In this document: in pieces, positions 1-11,519 of the stretch
Position numbering within the stretch: position 1 is the stretch's first letter
Layout of the letters: each line of letters starts with the position of its first letter
Assembly: GCA_003574685.1 (NCBI GenBank)
Contig: QOCQ01000003.1
Coordinates: forward strand, 62,001 to 126,000
Source: Rhodospirillaceae bacterium SYSU D60007
GTDB lineage: Bacteria > Pseudomonadota > Alphaproteobacteria > Reyranellales > Reyranellaceae
Direction: 5' to 3'
Length of the DNA stretch: 64,000 nucleotides
Position numbers and translations under genes: made by a program
The notes under the pieces: generated by a model
Databases searched by the model: none
What the model was told of the DNA's origin: nothing
What the model saw: the letters and a program-made list of their open reading frames with translations, nothing else

Positions 1-1
1 A

Positions 2-406
2 GCTATGGTTCGCACGGCGCGATCGGTGCCGACCTGGCTGATATGTGCGGAGAATGTACCCGTTGAACGCACTGCTGTGCTTGAAGCGGCAGGCGTGGGC
101 GTGCACCGCTTGCCGCGCGGGGTGGATGGCCGCATCGAGCCCGTCGCGATGCTCCAGGCCTTGGGCGCGCGTGGATTAACGCGGATCCTGGTGGAGGGAG
201 GCGGTACGCTGGCAGCCGCGCTGCTAGCGGCCGGCCTGGTAGACCGGCTGGCGGTTTTCCGGGCCGGCGTGGTGATCGGCGGTGACGGCGTACCATCGGT
301 CGCGGCCTGCGGTATAGAACGGTTGGTCGAGGCCCATCGCTTTTCCCGGCTGTCGCTGGGCGAAACCGGTGAGGACGTGCTGGAAACCTGGGCTCGGCGC
401 GCCTAG
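2..406 (+). CDS. ribD: RibD, C-terminal reductase part (truncated by window start)
   Basis: This is the end of the bifunctional riboflavin enzyme RibD. The visible ~134 residues belong to the C-terminal reductase domain, which reduces the ribosylamino-pyrimidinone to its ribitylamino form with NADPH. The motif ILVEGGGTLAAALLAAGLVD is the conserved dihydrofolate-reductase-like segment that closes the substrate pocket. The N-terminal deaminase domain lies outside the window. The gene stops 10 nt before the ATG of ribE, so the two are almost certainly one operon with the other rib genes. The frame is open to the left edge, so no start is assigned. Confidence 0.9.
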   Translation, partial: AMVRTARSVPTWLICAENVPVERTAVLEAAGVGVHRLPRGVDGRIEPVAMLQALGARGLTRILVEGGGTLAAALLAAGLVDRLAVFRAGVVIGGDGVPSVAACGIERLVEAHRFSRLSLGETGEDVLETWARRA

Positions 407-416
407 GTTCCCCGCC

Positions 417-1028
417 ATGTTTACCGGAATCGTTACCGACACCGGCGAGGTTACGGGGGTCATGCCGGGCAATGCCTTGGGCGACCTGAAGTTCACCATC
501 GCCACCGCCTACGACATGGCTACTGTCCCGCTGGGGGCCTCGATCTGCTGCTCGGGATGCTGCCTGACGGTGACCGGCAAGGGACAGGCGGACGGACGCG
601 GCTGGTTCACTGTCGATGTTTCCGGCGAGACGCTGTCGAAGACCACGCTCGGCCAGTGGCAAACCGGCAAGCGTATCAACCTGGAGCGGTCGCTGAAGCT
701 GGGCGACGAGCTAGGCGGCCATCTCGTCTATGGCCATGTCGATGGTGTCGGACGGATCGTCTCGATGACACCCGAAGGGGGCAGCATTCGTTTCGTATTT
801 GAGGCGCCGGAGCACCTGGCCAGCTACATTGCGCCCAAGGGCTCCGTAGCGATTGACGGCGTGTCACTCACCGTCAACGAGGTCGAAGATGACCGGTTCG
901 GAGTCAACATCATTCCCCATACCCAGGCGCAGACGACGCTCGGAATCGCCCGGCCCGGCGATCCGGTCAATCTTGAGGCGGACATGCTCGCGCGCTACGT
1001 TGCACGGCTGCTGGAAAGGACGCGGTGA
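417..1028 (+). CDS. ribE: Riboflavin synthase, alpha subunit
   Basis: A 203-aa protein that dismutates two 6,7-dimethyl-8-ribityllumazine molecules into riboflavin and a pyrimidinedione. The start at 417 gives the hallmark N-terminus MFTGIV; an upstream in-frame ATG at 369 lies inside ribD. The two tandem lumazine-binding barrels are visible: GASICCSGCCLTV in the first half and the equivalent VAIDGVSLTVNEV in the second. Length matches the usual 200-220 aa. The TGA overlaps the ATG of the next gene by one base, indicating translational coupling. Confidence 0.95.
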   Translation: MFTGIVTDTGEVTGVMPGNALGDLKFTIATAYDMATVPLGASICCSGCCLTVTGKGQADGRGWFTVDVSGETLSKTTLGQWQTGKRINLERSLKLGDELGGHLVYGHVDGVGRIVSMTPEGGSIRFVFEAPEHLASYIAPKGSVAIDGVSLTVNEVEDDRFGVNIIPHTQAQTTLGIARPGDPVNLEADMLARYVARLLERTR

Positions 1029-2185
1029 TGAGTGTCGTGGAGCGGGAACCCTGGCGCGTGACATTCCAGGAGATGAAGGCGCCGGCGGAGGAGCTCATCG
1101 AGGAAGCCCGGCGCGGCCGCATGTTCGTCCTGGTCGATGATGAGGATCGGGAGAACGAGGGCGACCTTGTCATTCCCGCCCAGATGGCGACGCCCGAAGC
1201 GATCAACTTCATGGCGCGGTATGGCCGCGGCCTGATCTGCCTCGCCATGACCAGGGAGCGTTGCGAGCAGCTCGGTCTGCCCTTGATGGCACGCGACAAC
1301 GCCAGCCGCCACAACACGGCGTTCACGGTCTCGATCGAGGCGCGCGAGGGTGTGACCACCGGAATTTCCGCTGCCGACCGTGCCCGCACCATATCGGTAG
1401 CCATCGACCCAAGCTGCGGGCCGCAGGACATCGTTTCGCCCGGGCACGTGTTCCCGCTGATGGCGCGGGAGGGCGGCGTGCTGGAGCGTACAGGGCACAC
1501 CGAGGCGGCCGTCGATCTGGCGCGCCTGGCGGGGCTGCAACCGGCGGGGGTGATCTGCGAGATCATGAACGACGACGGCACCATGGCGCGCCGCGACGAT
1601 CTCATCCGCTTCGCCCAGATGCACGGCCTGAAGATAGGCACCATCGCCGATCTGATCGCCTACCGGCGCAAGTACGACTCCATCGTGCGGCGTCTGAGTG
1701 AAACCACGATCGACACGCGCTATGGCGGCGAATTTCGCACCATCGTCTATATGAACAAGGCAACCAAAGCGCAACACGTAGCGCTGGTGAAGGGGGACGT
1801 TGCGAGTGGCGCCCCTGTGCTGGTGCGGGTACACGCCATGAACCTGTTCACCGACTCGCTGGGCGAAAAGTTGCCCGGCCGTGGTGGCGAAATTGAAAGC
1901 GCGATGCGGTTGATCGCAGCCGAAGGCCGCGGCGTGCTGGTGCTGATTCGCGAGCCGCTGAACGTGCAGATGGCGCTGAGCAGACGCCATGCCGGCCAGC
2001 AGGTCGAGACTCCGACCGGCGAGTTGCGCGATTACGGCGTTGGTGCCCAGATCCTGATCGACCTTGGCGTGAAGGAGATGATCCTGCTGACCAACACCAA
2101 GAAGAACCTGGTCGGAGTTGGCGGTTTTGCGCTGCGCATCGTGGGACAGCGGCCGATCGCAACCACCGGCGGTACGGAGCCGTAG
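1028..2185 (+). CDS. ribBX: RibB with degenerate GTP cyclohydrolase II domain (RibBX type)
   Basis: A 385-aa two-domain protein. Residues ~20-215 are 3,4-dihydroxy-2-butanone-4-phosphate synthase, with the acidic VDDEDRENEGDL metal/substrate motif, and make the four-carbon precursor of riboflavin. Residues ~220-385 have the GTP cyclohydrolase II fold, but the zinc-binding CxxGDxxxxxxCxC motif of RibA is missing: the segment reads VRVHAMNLFTDSLG and continues without cysteines. The second domain should therefore not hydrolyse GTP, as in the RibBX variants known from proteobacteria, and a separate ribA is expected elsewhere. The ATG at 1028 overlaps the ribE stop; a GTG at 1025 is an alternative. 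Confidence 0.9.
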   Translation: MSVVEREPWRVTFQEMKAPAEELIEEARRGRMFVLVDDEDRENEGDLVIPAQMATPEAINFMARYGRGLICLAMTRERCEQLGLPLMARDNASRHNTAFTVSIEAREGVTTGISAADRARTISVAIDPSCGPQDIVSPGHVFPLMAREGGVLERTGHTEAAVDLARLAGLQPAGVICEIMNDDGTMARRDDLIRFAQMHGLKIGTIADLIAYRRKYDSIVRRLSETTIDTRYGGEFRTIVYMNKATKAQHVALVKGDVASGAPVLVRVHAMNLFTDSLGEKLPGRGGEIESAMRLIAAEGRGVLVLIREPLNVQMALSRRHAGQQVETPTGELRDYGVGAQILIDLGVKEMILLTNTKKNLVGVGGFALRIVGQRPIATTGGTEP

Positions 2186-2189
2186 GGCC

Positions 2190-2672
2190 ATGGCGGAAGC
2201 ACAGCGCACCGCGCGGCCCATCGTCTCGCCGCTGCCTGCTGGCGCGCGCGTGCTGATCGTCGAGGCGCGCTTTTACGAGGCGCTGGCGGATGAGCTGGCG
2301 GCCGGTGCGCTGGCGGAGCTGGCGCGCCACAAGGTGCGAGGGGACCGGCTTGCGGTGCCGGGTGCCTTCGAGATCCCCGGTGCGATCGCCATTGCGGCCG
2401 ACAGCGGCCGTTTCCACGGCTTCATTGCGCTGGGCTGTGTGATCCGCGGCGAGACCACGCACTATGATTATGTGTGCGGCGAGAGCGCCCGGGGGATCAT
2501 GGACCTTTCGGTGCAGCGGCGCCTGGCGATCGGCTACGGCATTCTCACCGTCGACAATGAGGACCAGGCCTGGGCGCGGGCCCGCCGCAGCGAGGGGGAC
2601 AAGGGTGCCGATGCCGCGTATGCCGCCCTCTCCATGATGGCGCTGCGCCATAGTCTGCGCGTGGCAATGTGA
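2190..2672 (+). CDS. ribH: 6,7-dimethyl-8-ribityllumazine synthase
   Basis: A 160-aa lumazine synthase that condenses the ribitylamino-pyrimidinedione with dihydroxybutanone phosphate, the step before RibE. Diagnostic segments are GAFEIPGAIAIA (phosphate/substrate loop) and ALGCVIRGETTHYDYV, which contains the catalytic-region histidine. The start at 2190 follows the ribBX stop by 4 nt; the frame stays open further upstream but that part overlaps ribBX. The stop overlaps the nusB ATG. The first ~15 residues are a short non-conserved extension. Confidence 0.94.
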   Translation: MAEAQRTARPIVSPLPAGARVLIVEARFYEALADELAAGALAELARHKVRGDRLAVPGAFEIPGAIAIAADSGRFHGFIALGCVIRGETTHYDYVCGESARGIMDLSVQRRLAIGYGILTVDNEDQAWARARRSEGDKGADAAYAALSMMALRHSLRVAM

Positions 2673-3199
2673 TGGCCGCCGCGCGCCCCTCACCTGGTCC
2701 GGCAGCAGGTACAAGCGCGCGCAGCATGGCGCGGCTGGCGGCTGTCCAGGCAGTGTTCCAGATGCTCCAGGGTGAGGACAAGGCGTCCGACGTGGTCGAC
2801 CAGTTCCTCCGGTTCCGCAGTGGCGAGCAGGATGACGCCGGCATGCCCGCCGAGGCGGATCGCGCCTTCTTCTCGTCGCTTGTACGCGGAGTCGAAACCG
2901 ATCAGGCGGCACTGTTTGGGCTGGTGGAAGGTGCACTGGCAAGCGACTGGACGCTCGGGCGGATGGACCGGTTGATGCGCGCCGTGCTGGTGACGGCTGT
3001 GCACGAGATGAAATCGCGGCGCGACGTGCCTGCACCCGTGGTGCTCTCGGAGTACGCCCGTGTCGCCGGCCAGTTCTACCAGGGCAACGAGCCCGGCTTT
3101 GTGACGTCCGTGCTCGACCGGGTGGGCCGCGGCTTGCGTCCCGAGGAGTTCGCCAGCCGCGACGCCGCGTCAGACGGATCCGTCCCGAAGGGCCACTGA
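2672..3199 (+). CDS. nusB: Transcription antitermination factor NusB
   Basis: A 175-aa all-helical RNA-binding protein that works with NusE (S10) at boxA in rRNA antitermination. The N-terminal ARLAAVQAVFQML helix and C-terminal MDRLMRAVLVTAVHEM and VLSEYARVAGQFY segments are typical of the family. The first ~20 residues (Ala/Pro-rich) are an extension over the E. coli protein. Its position directly after ribH, with a 1-nt TGATG overlap, is the common bacterial ribH-nusB-thiL order. Confidence 0.93.
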   Translation: MAAARPSPGPAAGTSARSMARLAAVQAVFQMLQGEDKASDVVDQFLRFRSGEQDDAGMPAEADRAFFSSLVRGVETDQAALFGLVEGALASDWTLGRMDRLMRAVLVTAVHEMKSRRDVPAPVVLSEYARVAGQFYQGNEPGFVTSVLDRVGRGLRPEEFASRDAASDGSVPKGH

Positions 3200-3201
3200 G
3201 T

Positions 3202-4194
3202 GTGCCCATGGCGGCTGCCGGACGCCTTGGGGAGTTTGAGTTCATCGCGAGGCTCCTGCGGCCGCTGGCGGCGTCGTTTCCGGGTGCATTCGAGCTTGGC
3301 GACGATACGGCGCGCGTGCCGCTGCCTCCGGGCGAGGAACTCGTCGTCAAGACCGACGCCCTGGTGTGCGGCGTGCATTTCCTGCCAAATCATCCCCCAG
3401 GGCGCGTCGCGCAGAAGGCACTGCGGGTCAATCTCTCCGATCTGGCGGCCGCCGGCGCACGACCCGTCGCCTACCAGATGGCGCTCGTTCTGCCGGACCA
3501 CATAGACGACGCCTGGCTCGAGGCGTTCTGCGCCGGTCTGGCTGCCGACCAGATGACGTACGGGATCGCGCTGTGCGGCGGAGACACGGCCTCGACGCCC
3601 GGGGCGCTTACGATCTCCATAACGGTCCTGGGCGGAGCGCCGCCGGATTCGGTGCTTGGGCGTGGCGGGGCGCAACCCGGTGACCTCGTCTTCGTCAGCG
3701 GTACCATCGGCGACGGTGCGCTCGGCCTTCTCGCCGATACCGGCCGCCTGCGCGAGGCCGACGTCGCAGGGCGGGCCTTCCTCGTGGACCGCTATCTGCT
3801 GCCGCAACCGCGGCTTGCGCTTGGGATGGGGTTGCGAGGCGTGGCGAGCGCTTGCATGGACATATCTGACGGCCTTGCCGGTGATTTGGGCCACATCGCT
3901 GCGCGTTCGACCGTGCAGGCGGTGATCGACACCGAGCGAGTGCCGCTCTCTGCGGCGGCTGCCGCGGTAACGGCACGCAAGCCGGCGCTGCTCGAAACGG
4001 TCCTGACGGGCGGGGACGACTACGAGCTGCTCTTCACCGCGCCGGCAGAGCGGCGGGGAGAGATAGCCACGATTGCCTCATCGACGGGCGTACCCGTCAC
4101 CGAAATCGGCAAGGTCGAGCAGGGCGACGGCGTCATCGTCCGCAAGGACGGCACGCCCCTGGCATTGAACCGCCCAGGCTACCGCCATCGCTAG
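3202..4194 (+). CDS. thiL: Thiamine-monophosphate kinase
   Basis: A 330-aa kinase that phosphorylates thiamine phosphate to the cofactor thiamine pyrophosphate. Family motifs are in order: LGDDTARV (N-terminal), KTDALVCGVHF (Mg/ATP Asp), LCGGDTAS, MDISDGLAGDLGHIA and the C-terminal TGGDDYELLFT. The start is GTG at 3202, 2 nt after the nusB stop; an ATG at 3208 is equally possible. It ends 4 nt before the stop of the convergent slipin gene, leaving no room for an intergenic terminator. Confidence 0.93.
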   Translation: MPMAAAGRLGEFEFIARLLRPLAASFPGAFELGDDTARVPLPPGEELVVKTDALVCGVHFLPNHPPGRVAQKALRVNLSDLAAAGARPVAYQMALVLPDHIDDAWLEAFCAGLAADQMTYGIALCGGDTASTPGALTISITVLGGAPPDSVLGRGGAQPGDLVFVSGTIGDGALGLLADTGRLREADVAGRAFLVDRYLLPQPRLALGMGLRGVASACMDISDGLAGDLGHIAARSTVQAVIDTERVPLSAAAAAVTARKPALLETVLTGGDDYELLFTAPAERRGEIATIASSTGVPVTEIGKVEQGDGVIVRKDGTPLALNRPGYRHR

Positions 4195-4198
4195 AAGC

Positions 4199-4978
4199 CT
4201 ATTCCGCCGGCTTTTTCTCGAGGCTGCCCAAGAAGCGGCCGATGTCCATCGGGAACGGGAAGACGATCGTCGAGCTCTGCGGTCCGGCGATGCTGGTGAG
4301 GGTACCGAGATAGCGCAACTGCATGGCTTCGGGCTGTGCGCTCAGCGTACGCGCCGCTTCCAGCAGCTTTTCGGCCGCCTGCTGTTCGCCTTCGGCATGA
4401 ATCACCTTGGCCCGCCGCTCCCGTTCGGCTTCGGCCTGGCGCGCGATCATGCGCACCATGCTTTCGTTGATGTCGACGTGCTTGATCTCGACATTGGCGA
4501 CCTTGATGCCCCACGCATCCGTCTGCGCATCGAGAATCTCCTGAATGTCGTTGTTCAGCTTGTCGCGCTCGGCCAGCATTTCGTCGAGGTCGTGCTTGCC
4601 CAGCACCGATCGGAGCGTGGTCTGCGCAAGCTGGCCGGTCGCCTGCATGAAGTTCTCGACCTGGATGATCGCCTTGTCGGGCTCGACGATGCGGAAATAG
4701 ATCACGGCGTTGACCTTGACCGACACGTTGTCGCGCGAAATGACGTCCTGGCTCGGCACGTCGAGCACGACGGTGCGCAGATCGGTGCGCACCATCTGCT
4801 GGACGATGGGGATCAGGATGATAAGGCCCGGCCCTTTCACGCCTGTGAAGCGCCCGAGCGTGAAGACCACGCCGCGTTCGTATTCCCGCAATATCTTGAG
4901 GGCGGCGGCAAGGAAGCCGACAACGATGACGAGGATGGGGAGATAGAATGCAAGTTCGTTCAGCATGGGCATTGGCAC
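4199..4978 (-). CDS. Slipin (stomatin-like SPFH/band-7 protein)
   Basis: A 259-aa inner-membrane protein of the stomatin/slipin group that forms oligomeric rings organising membrane microdomains. Residues ~10-30 are a single membrane segment. The SPFH domain follows ([19 protein letters not shown], then [13 protein letters not shown]-like strands), and residues ~170-225 are a charged coiled coil ([19 protein letters not shown]). It lies 8 nt downstream of a long NfeD protease, the classic NfeD-stomatin operon, in which the protease is thought to cleave or be scaffolded by the slipin. Confidence 0.92.
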   Translation of the reverse strand: MPMPMLNELAFYLPILVIVVGFLAAALKILREYERGVVFTLGRFTGVKGPGLIILIPIVQQMVRTDLRTVVLDVPSQDVISRDNVSVKVNAVIYFRIVEPDKAIIQVENFMQATGQLAQTTLRSVLGKHDLDEMLAERDKLNNDIQEILDAQTDAWGIKVANVEIKHVDINESMVRMIARQAEAERERRAKVIHAEGEQQAAEKLLEAARTLSAQPEAMQLRYLGTLTSIAGPQSSTIVFPFPMDIGRFLGSLEKKPAE

Positions 4979-4986
4979 TGCTCCCG

Positions 4987-6387
4987 CTATGTCTTCCCGG
5001 CAGTTGCCGGTTCGACCTTCAGGGTGAGGCCGTCAAGCGCCGTAACACGGACTTGCTGCCCAGGTGCCAGCGCCGCGTCCGATACTGCCTTCCAGCGTTC
5101 GCCGTGTACGAGTACGTGGCCGGTTCCGCCCTGCCATTCCAGGACCTGGCCATGATCGCCAATCATCTGTTCGCGTCCCGTAACCACCTGCCGGCGATAG
5201 GAACCCACGGCCAGCCTGCCGACCACCAGCGTGAATGCAAGACCTGTGACCGCGATGCCACCAATCACCGGCCAGGTCAGCTCGAACTCCGGAACGTCGG
5301 TGTCGATCAGGATCGTCGCGCCGATTACGAAGGCGATAGTCCCGCCAATGCCCAGTGCGCCTACCGAGGGTGTGAAGGCTTCGGCGACCATCAATCCGAT
5401 GCCCAGAACGATCAGCGCCAGACCGGCGAAATTCACCGGCAGTGCCGCCAGCGCATAGAGCCCGACCAGGAGCGAGATCGCGCCGATCGTACCCGGATAG
5501 AGGGAGCCGGGATTCATGAACTCGAAGATGAGGCCGTAGATGCCGATCATCATGAGAATGAGGGCAACGTTCGGATTGGTGATGGCAGCGAGGAAGCGGG
5601 TTCGCCAGTCGGGATCGAGCTGTTCAACAGCCAGCTCTTGGGTATCGAGCGTGATCCTGCCGCTGGCGAGCATGACGGTGCGGCCGTGTGCCTGTGCCAG
5701 AAGGTCTTTCACGTCGCGCGCGATGATATCGATCACCTCCTGCTCCAGAGCATCGCGGGCCGCGAGGCTTACACCCTCGCGTACGGCTTTCTCGGCCCAG
5801 TCCGCATTGCGCTCGCGCAAATCGGCAAGTGAACGGATATAGGCGATCGCGTCGTTCAGGACCTTGGCCTCCATTGCACCGCCCTGCGGCTTGGCCGGCT
5901 TGTTCTTTTCGTCTCCCTTTTCGTCTTCGCCTTTCTTGTTCCGCCGTCCGTCCTCCTGTCCTGGCATGGGAAAGCCGCCGCCGATAGAAACCGGGGTTGC
6001 TGCCCCAAGGTTCGTGCCCGGCGCCATCGCAGCAATATGGCTGGCGTACATCATGAAGGTGCCGGCGCTGGCAGCACGCGCCCCGCTGGGGCTGACGTAC
6101 ATCAGGACCGGCACCGGCGAGGCCAGGATGGCGCGGATGATCTCGCGCATCGACGTGTCCAGTCCGCCCGGCGTATCGACACGCAGCACGACTACGGCGG
6201 CGCCGCGACGGTGCGCGGCAGACAATCCGCGGGAAATGTAGTCGGAAGTTGCGGGTCCGATGGCACCGTCGACTGACAGTACAAGACCTGACCGCTCCGG
6301 AGACGCAGCAATCGATGAAGCGACAACGCCTGCGCCAAACAGCAACAGGACAAGCGATGCGACCGCAAGTATCCGCGAGCGGCACAC
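4987..6387 (-). CDS. nfeD: NfeD-type membrane-bound serine protease (ClpP class)
   Basis: A ~466-aa long-form NfeD. From the chosen GTG at 6387 it begins with a signal-anchor ([14 protein letters not shown]) and runs into a ClpP-like protease domain with [15 protein letters not shown] and the putative nucleophile loop [12 protein letters not shown]. An unusual charged linker ([16 protein letters not shown]), about five membrane segments and a C-terminal NfeD beta-barrel ([15 protein letters not shown]) follow. The frame is open up to 6630, but that extension has no family features. There is no clear ribosome site, so the start is uncertain. Forms an operon with the slipin 8 nt downstream. Confidence 0.88.
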   Translation of the reverse strand: MCRSRILAVASLVLLLFGAGVVASSIAASPERSGLVLSVDGAIGPATSDYISRGLSAAHRRGAAVVVLRVDTPGGLDTSMREIIRAILASPVPVLMYVSPSGARAASAGTFMMYASHIAAMAPGTNLGAATPVSIGGGFPMPGQEDGRRNKKGEDEKGDEKNKPAKPQGGAMEAKVLNDAIAYIRSLADLRERNADWAEKAVREGVSLAARDALEQEVIDIIARDVKDLLAQAHGRTVMLASGRITLDTQELAVEQLDPDWRTRFLAAITNPNVALILMMIGIYGLIFEFMNPGSLYPGTIGAISLLVGLYALAALPVNFAGLALIVLGIGLMVAEAFTPSVGALGIGGTIAFVIGATILIDTDVPEFELTWPVIGGIAVTGLAFTLVVGRLAVGSYRRQVVTGREQMIGDHGQVLEWQGGTGHVLVHGERWKAVSDAALAPGQQVRVTALDGLTLKVEPATAGKT

Positions 6388-6593
6388 GGAGCGAACGGAA
6401 GAATGCCTGCGATGATGGATCAGTGGGCCCTCCGCGCTTCTTCGGCGGATGCGTCCTGCACCCTGGGAACCGCCACGTCCCTTGATAAAATGTAGGGTGG
6501 CGCTGCCTGCAAGAAAAGATGTGCCGGTGATGCAGGGAACTGCTATTCGCCTTGCTGCGTTGCAGCGATCGGGCCCTTTCGGGAGAGGAAGCG

Positions 6594-6992
6594 ATGTCCA
6601 GTGAAACACTGCACGAGGATGCCAAGGCACTTGGACCGGATGGATTGGATCACCACCGTGCCGTCGTATCGCTGATGGAGGAACTGGAGGCTGTCGATTG
6701 GTATGATCAGCGGGTCCGGGCGACAGCCGATCCCGAATTGAAGGCGATCCTCATGCACAACCGCGACGAGGAGAAGGAGCACGCGGCCATGACGCTGGAA
6801 TGGCTGCGGCGGCGTGATGCCACCTTCGCGGATCATCTTCGCACCTATCTCTTTTCGGAAGGTCCGATCGGCGCCCGGGAGGCCATGGCGGCGGGCGAGC
6901 ATGGCCAGACAGATGAGCTGGCGGCACCGACGGCCAGTGACGGCAGCCTGGGAATCGGCAGCCTGCGTGCCGGCGAGGGAGTGGGGCGATGA
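6594..6992 (+). CDS. Encapsulated ferritin-like protein (EncFtn, encapsulin cargo)
   Basis: A 132-aa ferroxidase cargo that oxidises Fe(II) inside an encapsulin nanocompartment. The helix SLMEELEAVDWYDQRV and the second helix NRDEEKEHAAMTLEWLRR match the Rhodospirillum rubrum EncFtn. E30, E60 and H63 occupy the positions of its E32/E62/H65 iron site, with W36 and Y37 beside it. The C-terminus carries the encapsulation peptide DGSLGIGSLR. The start at 6594 follows GGGAGAGGAA. The ATGA overlap with the next gene couples cargo to shell translation. Being a two-helix half-ferritin, it must decamerise to build the centre (family knowledge). Confidence 0.94.
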   Translation: MSSETLHEDAKALGPDGLDHHRAVVSLMEELEAVDWYDQRVRATADPELKAILMHNRDEEKEHAAMTLEWLRRRDATFADHLRTYLFSEGPIGAREAMAAGEHGQTDELAAPTASDGSLGIGSLRAGEGVGR

Positions 6993-7813
6993 ACCACCTG
7001 CTGCGCGAACTTGCGCCGATTTCAGCCGCTGCGTGGCAAGAGATCGACAACGAAGCCAGGCGCACTCTGATGATCATCCTGGCGGCGCGCCGCCTGGTTG
7101 ACTTTATCGGGCCACAGGGTTGGGCGGCGGCTGCCGTCGGCACAGGAAGGACGCGGCCCCTGGAGCGTCCGGCCGAAGGTGTTGAGGCAACCATGCGCGC
7201 GGTGCAGCCGCTGATCGAGCTGCGCACCATCTTTGAGCTGAGCCGCGCCGAGCTTGATGCGATCGAGCGCGGGGCCCGGGACATGGATACCGACCCCGTC
7301 ATCGAGGCGGCCCGGAACATTGCCATCGCCGAGGACCGCGCCATCTTCCACGGTTATGCGGCCGGCGGAATCGAGGGCATCTGCCGGGCCAACGAGAAAG
7401 CCGCCGTGGCGCTCAGTGATGACTATGAGACTTACCCGGTCATGGTCGCGACGGCACTCAACCGGCTGCGCAACGCCGGCGTCAGCGGGCCTTACGCCAT
7501 GGTGCTGGGCGAACGTCACTACAATGATCTGACGGAGAGCACGAAGGGCGGATATCCGGTGCTCGAGCATGTGCGCAAGCTGGTTGACGGGCCGCTGGTA
7601 TGGGCACCGGGCCTGGATGGCGGCCTTGTGATGTCTACTCGCGGTGGGGATTTCGAACTGACGGTAGGCCAGGATTTCTCCGTCGGCTACCTCGACCATG
7701 ACGCGACGCAGGTGCGCTTCTACATCGAAGAGAGCTTCACCTTCCGGGTCCTCTCGCCGCAGGCTGCCGTGCCTCTCGCCTATGCCGCCTCTGACCGGCA
7801 GTCGGCGTCATAG
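6989..7813 (+). CDS. Encapsulin shell protein
   Basis: A 274-aa HK97-fold protomer (family-1 encapsulin) that assembles into an icosahedral compartment around the EncFtn cargo. Recognisable features are the N-terminal LLRELAPISAAAWQEID helix, which binds the cargo peptide in this family, the E-loop region around ELRTIFELSRAELDAIERG, and the C-terminal DFSVGYLDHDATQVRFYIEE strand pair. Length is standard. The ATG overlaps the EncFtn stop by 4 nt. The pair should store and detoxify iron; no obvious Fur or Irr box was seen upstream of the operon. Confidence 0.95.
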   Translation: MNHLLRELAPISAAAWQEIDNEARRTLMIILAARRLVDFIGPQGWAAAAVGTGRTRPLERPAEGVEATMRAVQPLIELRTIFELSRAELDAIERGARDMDTDPVIEAARNIAIAEDRAIFHGYAAGGIEGICRANEKAAVALSDDYETYPVMVATALNRLRNAGVSGPYAMVLGERHYNDLTESTKGGYPVLEHVRKLVDGPLVWAPGLDGGLVMSTRGGDFELTVGQDFSVGYLDHDATQVRFYIEESFTFRVLSPQAAVPLAYAASDRQSAS

Positions 7814-7894
7814 GCTTCGTAATCCCGGGTGCATAGCGGACCCCCTTAGACTGCCCTTGCGGCGGGCCGCGCGCTCTCTATTGTCGCGCGCCGC

Positions 7895-9112
7895 ATGAGT
7901 CCGTTCCCTGAAAAGGTGGCTGCCGGGTCCGGCGCCCGCGTCGTCCGAAACGTTTTCCTTCTCGCGGTGTGCCAGGCCCTGGCACAGAGCGGCAACGTGC
8001 TGATCATTGCCACTACGGCCCTGGCGGCGCAGACGCTGGAGGGCAGGGACTTCTACTGGACGACACTGCCGGTAACGCTGCAGCACCTGGGGGTCATGCT
8101 GTCGGTGTTTCCCGCCGCCCTCATGGGCCAGCGCCTTGGGCGTGCGTTTGGCTTCGGGCTGGGCGCCGTCGGTGGCATGGCCGGTGGCGGGATGTGCAGC
8201 CTCGCGATCTGGCTGGGTAGCTTTCCGCTGCTGTGCCTCGGCGGGGTGTTCATGGGCTTCGCTGTCGCCAACATGCAACTCTACCGCTTCGCCGCAACGG
8301 AGCTCGCACCGCCGCAAGACCGCGCCAAGGCGATTTCGTATGTCATGGCAAGCGGCATCGCTGCCGGGTTTCTGGGACCGCTGATTGCCCGCCTTACGCC
8401 GGATCTGCTGCCGCACCAGTTTCTCGCCACGTATATGGCCCTGGTCATGCTGCATGCGGCGGCATTCTGCGTCCTGCGGTTGATCGAGTTTCCGCCCGTG
8501 AAGGCCGAGCAGGTTACCGGGCCTCAGCGTTCGCTGGCAGAAATCGCGCTCCAGCCTGTCTATGTCGTCGCCGTACTGGCGGGCATGGTGTCATTTGGCG
8601 TCATGTCTTTCCTGATGACGGCCGCGCCGCTTGCGATCGTCGCCTGCGGTATCGATGGGCGCGAGGCGCCGGTCACGATCTTCTGGCACGTCATGGGGAT
8701 GTTCGTGCCGGCCTTCTTCACCGGCCATCTGATCGTACGGTTCGGTCTTCTCAACATCATGCTGCTCGGTATCGTCATCCTGGTCGCGTCGGTCGTGGTC
8801 GATATCGCCGGCATTGACGTCTGGAACTTCCGCCTGGGCATGCTGCTCGTGGGCGTCGGCTGGAATTTCCTGTTCATCGGCGCCACCACGCTGGTGACGA
8901 CGGCATACCGGGCATCGGAACGGGGCCGCGCGCAGGCGCTGAACGATTTCCTGATCTTCGGGACGACGGCGACGTCGAGCCTGCTGGCCGGCATCCTGCA
9001 GCAGGCCTGGGGCTGGAACGCGCTGAATTACTTGTCGCTGCCCCTGGTCGGCATGGCGCTGCTGGCGGTACTGTGGCTGCGACTGAGATCCGGCCCGTCG
9101 GTCGCCGCCTGA
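7895..9112 (+). CDS. MFS transporter
   Basis: A 405-aa polytopic membrane protein with about twelve hydrophobic segments in two bundles split near residue 200. The N-terminal half shows an MFS-like loop (ALMGQRLGRAFGFGLG) between segments 2 and 3. Substrate cannot be inferred. It starts at the only good ATG, 81 nt after the encapsulin stop and on the same strand, so co-transcription with the iron compartment is possible but not shown. No terminator was seen after it. Confidence 0.8.
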   Translation: MSPFPEKVAAGSGARVVRNVFLLAVCQALAQSGNVLIIATTALAAQTLEGRDFYWTTLPVTLQHLGVMLSVFPAALMGQRLGRAFGFGLGAVGGMAGGGMCSLAIWLGSFPLLCLGGVFMGFAVANMQLYRFAATELAPPQDRAKAISYVMASGIAAGFLGPLIARLTPDLLPHQFLATYMALVMLHAAAFCVLRLIEFPPVKAEQVTGPQRSLAEIALQPVYVVAVLAGMVSFGVMSFLMTAAPLAIVACGIDGREAPVTIFWHVMGMFVPAFFTGHLIVRFGLLNIMLLGIVILVASVVVDIAGIDVWNFRLGMLLVGVGWNFLFIGATTLVTTAYRASERGRAQALNDFLIFGTTATSSLLAGILQQAWGWNALNYLSLPLVGMALLAVLWLRLRSGPSVAA

Positions 9113-9357
9113 CGGCTCGCTGTGCGGTTCGGCGCCCGACGAGAGCAGCTTGCAGACCATTGAAAACGCGCGGGAAATCGCGATTCGCTGCGACTTGCCG
9201 CTGTTGCATGCCCCGGGGGCTTCTGGCATGTTCCGCGCGCCTTGCGCCCGGGGGAGTCCGACAGATCGGCCCCAGCCGCTCCGGAAGCGCGCCGGGCGAT
9301 CGTTGGGGTCCCCCGCGATCCACTGACTAAAAGCTTGAAGAAGCACGGGAAAGACTG

Positions 9358-11460
<2,103 letters not shown>

Positions 11461-11483
11461 GCCACAACCGCCTCACGACCAGG

Positions 11484-11516
11484 AAGGGCCCCGGCAGGAG
11501 GACTGCCGGGGCCCTT
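11484..11516 (+). terminator. Rho-independent-like terminator of hppA
   Basis: A perfect 13-bp stem (AAGGGCCCCGGCA with its reverse complement) and a 7-nt loop, 23 nt after the hppA stop. The T run after the stem is short, but the same hairpin can also end the convergent gene at 11520. Confidence 0.8.
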
Positions 11517-11519
11517 GCG

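Noticed and set aside
4987-6630. A 547-aa NfeD starting at 6630
   Set aside because: The first ~80 residues have no family similarity and would overlap the EncFtn start on the other strand; the signal anchor begins at the GTG at 6387.
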